A DNA stretch of 5,481 nucleotides from Actinomycetota bacterium (GTDB lineage Bacteria > Actinomycetota > Thermoleophilia > Gaiellales > Gaiellaceae). The notes beneath the pieces were generated by a model. That model saw nothing but the letters and a program-made list of their open reading frames with translations. It was not told where the DNA came from and did not search any database. Location of the stretch: assembly GCA_005883235.1 (NCBI GenBank), contig VAYE01000272.1:1-5481 (forward strand), read 5' to 3'. The translations under genes were made by a program, and so were the position numbers. This document shows, in pieces, positions 4,440-5,481 of the stretch; within the stretch, counting starts at the first letter, position 1, and the number at the start of each line of letters is the position of its first letter.

Positions 4440-5481
4440 CGGTCGGCGAGGTCGTAGAGGTTCTCGTTGCCGAGCGTGCCCTCGAAGCGGATCGTGTTCA
4501 GACCCATGTCCTTCACGTACTGGATCGTGGTCGCGTCGCTTCGGGGATCGAACCGCTGCAGCATGTCCCACACGTAGCCGCCGCCGCGGAAGAAGATCGG
4601 GACGCCGTTCACCTTGTAGCCGACGAACGACGTGCCGTTCACGACCGTCCGGTAGTCGGTGAACTGGCGGATGCCGAAGTCGACCGCCTTCGTGTCGGAG
4701 GTCGCGCTGCTCACGGTCGCGGTCGCCGCGAGGTGGTAGAGGTCGGGGTTCCCGAACTGATACGGCCACCAGAGCATCGGGTTGGAGACGTGGAGGGCCG
4801 GAAAGGCCGCCGGCGTGAAGGCGATCTCCCGCCGCTCGTTGGCGTTCAGCGTCACGGTCTGGCTGACCGTGATCGGCGTCAGCGGAGGCTTCGTGATCGT
4901 GCCGGTGATCGTCGTCGTCACCGGCGCGTTCGTCGTGTTGATCGCGTCGACGTAGACGGTCAGGTCGGCCGAGCTCGTCGCCGGGAGCGGCAGCGTCGTC
5001 TGCACGTACGGGTCGCGGAGTGCGACGGGCCCGGTCGTGTCGAGGAAGGTCTTGCCCCAGAGGCCGGCGTTCATGTCCGGCGCCTCCGGGTTCCAGTCGA
5101 CGGTGCAGAAGGAGAGGTCCTTGCAGCCGTGCTGCGGTGGCGTGACGAGGATCGCGACCGCGTTCGCCGCGCCCGGGTGGATCAGGCTCGTGACGTTGTA
5201 CTCGTGCGCGGCCATCGTGCCGACGGCGTTCGCGTCGAGCTGCGTGCCGTTGAGCCAGATCTGCGCCCGGTAGCTGATCCCCTTGAAGCGGAGCCAGTAG
5301 GCCTGGCCGGCGCTGGTCGCGGGAGCGGTGAACTGGCCGCGGTACCACCAGTTCTGCGTCGTCAGGTCGGGAACGGACTGGAGGTTCGTGGAGAAGTAGA
5401 TGTTCTGGTACACGTTGTTCGCCACGAGGCCGGCGAGGACGGTCGACGGCACCGTGATCGGGTACCAGCCGGTGGTCGAGT
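4391..5481 (-). CDS. GH2 exo-beta-D-glucosaminidase-like enzyme, N-terminal segment (first frame, partial)
   Basis: The reading frame is open from the window edge (5479) to a stop at 4391; real similarity ends at about 4442. It starts with GWYPITVPSTVLAGLVAN, a hallmark of the substrate-binding domain of this GH2 branch. The beginning of that domain and any signal peptide are outside the window. Domains in order: a galactose-binding-like jelly roll (about residues 1-170, with YWLRFKGISYRAQIWLNG and MNAGLWGKTFLDTTGPVALRDPYV), an Ig-like sandwich (about 175-270, ending around PMLWWPYQFGNPDLYHL), then the start of the TIM barrel (GIRQFTDYRTV, GVPIFFRGGGYVWDML, MGLNTIRFEGTLGNENLYDLADR). After LADR the frame reads unrelated Arg/Ser-rich residues to the stop. 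The expected next strand, with its MPGW-type motif, is absent. Both catalytic residues fall in the next segment, so this part alone could bind but not cleave. Confidence 0.85.
   Translation of the reverse strand, partial: STTGWYPITVPSTVLAGLVANNVYQNIYFSTNLQSVPDLTTQNWWYRGQFTAPATSAGQAYWLRFKGISYRAQIWLNGTQLDANAVGTMAAHEYNVTSLIHPGAANAVAILVTPPQHGCKDLSFCTVDWNPEAPDMNAGLWGKTFLDTTGPVALRDPYVQTTLPLPATSSADLTVYVDAINTTNAPVTTTITGTITKPPLTPITVSQTVTLNANERREIAFTPAAFPALHVSNPMLWWPYQFGNPDLYHLAATATVSSATSDTKAVDFGIRQFTDYRTVVNGTSFVGYKVNGVPIFFRGGGYVWDMLQRFDPRSDATTIQYVKDMGLNTIRFEGTLGNENLYDLADRRTRAPSSGRSAATSP

Larger units (their letters stand above)
2602..5481 (-). pseudogene. Disrupted GH2 glucosaminidase / NodB deacetylase locus (probably one multidomain gene)
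   Basis: The three frames described separately read as consecutive parts of one secreted saccharide-degrading locus, on one strand, with no gap, start codon or ribosome binding site between them. Each junction moves the frame one base back and comes with loss of family-conserved sequence: about 50 residues at 4437-4441 and the deacetylase N-terminus around 3267. Each missing length must therefore be 3n+1 bases. As written, translation would stop at 4391 and yield a product without either catalytic residue. A single gene with GH2, accessory sandwich and C-terminal deacetylase is the simplest original form; two adjacent genes, with the first stop and second start deleted, cannot be excluded. 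A real pseudogene and an assembly error look the same here. Confidence 0.65.

Noticed and set aside
3252..4448. The shared 8-mer GGTCGGCG at 3252-3259 and 4441-4448 as a recombination site linking the two junctions
   Set aside because: It is a low-information GC-rich word encoding ordinary Ala-Asp codons, and at the second site it is several bases away from the junction.
3255..4450. Programmed -1 ribosomal frameshifting linking the three frames
   Set aside because: Both shifts are in the -1 direction, which makes the idea tempting, but no X XXY YYZ slippery heptamer is present at either site and conserved residues are missing at both, which frameshifting cannot explain.
3810..4457. A plus-strand open frame of 215 codons opposite the GH2 catalytic region
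   Set aside because: Low-complexity Arg/Val/Leu content, antisense to recognisable GH2 sequence.

Overview
The window is G+C-rich DNA with strong G/C bias at third codon positions. Every gene I can support lies on the minus strand. Gene content and protein style (a KTSC-domain protein, SbcCD, a large secreted exo-glucosaminidase-type GH2 enzyme with a NodB deacetylase) suggest a soil-type, Gram-positive, high-GC actinobacterium, possibly of the Thermoleophilia. The phylum is a fair inference and the class only a guess. I see no tRNA, rRNA, CRISPR array or insertion sequence.

Layout, read in the direction of transcription (from 5481 down to 1). (1) 5481-2602: a chitin/chitosan-type saccharide-degrading locus. 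It starts beyond the window edge with the N-terminal half of a family 2 glycoside hydrolase resembling exo-beta-D-glucosaminidase. It continues in a second frame with the C-terminal half of the same enzyme, then in a third frame with a polysaccharide deacetylase (NodB/CE4) domain. The two changes of frame, near 4440 and near 3267, are not simple one-base slips. At the first, about 50 residues of the catalytic barrel are missing compared with the family. At the second, the start of the deacetylase, including one active-site aspartate, is missing. The locus is therefore a broken gene (or gene pair) or the product of two assembly deletions. (2) 2601-2481: a compact intergenic region with a good actinobacterial-type promoter (TTGACG, 18 bp, TAGCCT), a perfect palindrome inside its spacer, a strong hairpin in the predicted leader and a purine-rich ribosome binding site. 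(3) 2480-2088: a small secreted protein of unknown function. (4) 2068-1850: a 72-residue KTSC-domain protein. (5) 1816-581: sbcD, the nuclease subunit of the SbcCD DNA repair complex. (6) 584-1: the first 194 codons of sbcC, its ATPase partner, overlapping sbcD by four bases and running off the window.

The last four genes are closely spaced (19 bp, 33 bp, then a 4-bp overlap) and could be read from the single promoter at about 2569-2598. This would put a secreted protein and a KTSC protein in one transcript with a DNA end-processing nuclease. The most useful point for a reader is the pair of deletion-like junctions in the GH2/deacetylase locus: they decide whether the organism has a bifunctional 'deacetylate then hydrolyse' exoenzyme, a pseudogene, or a misassembled contig.
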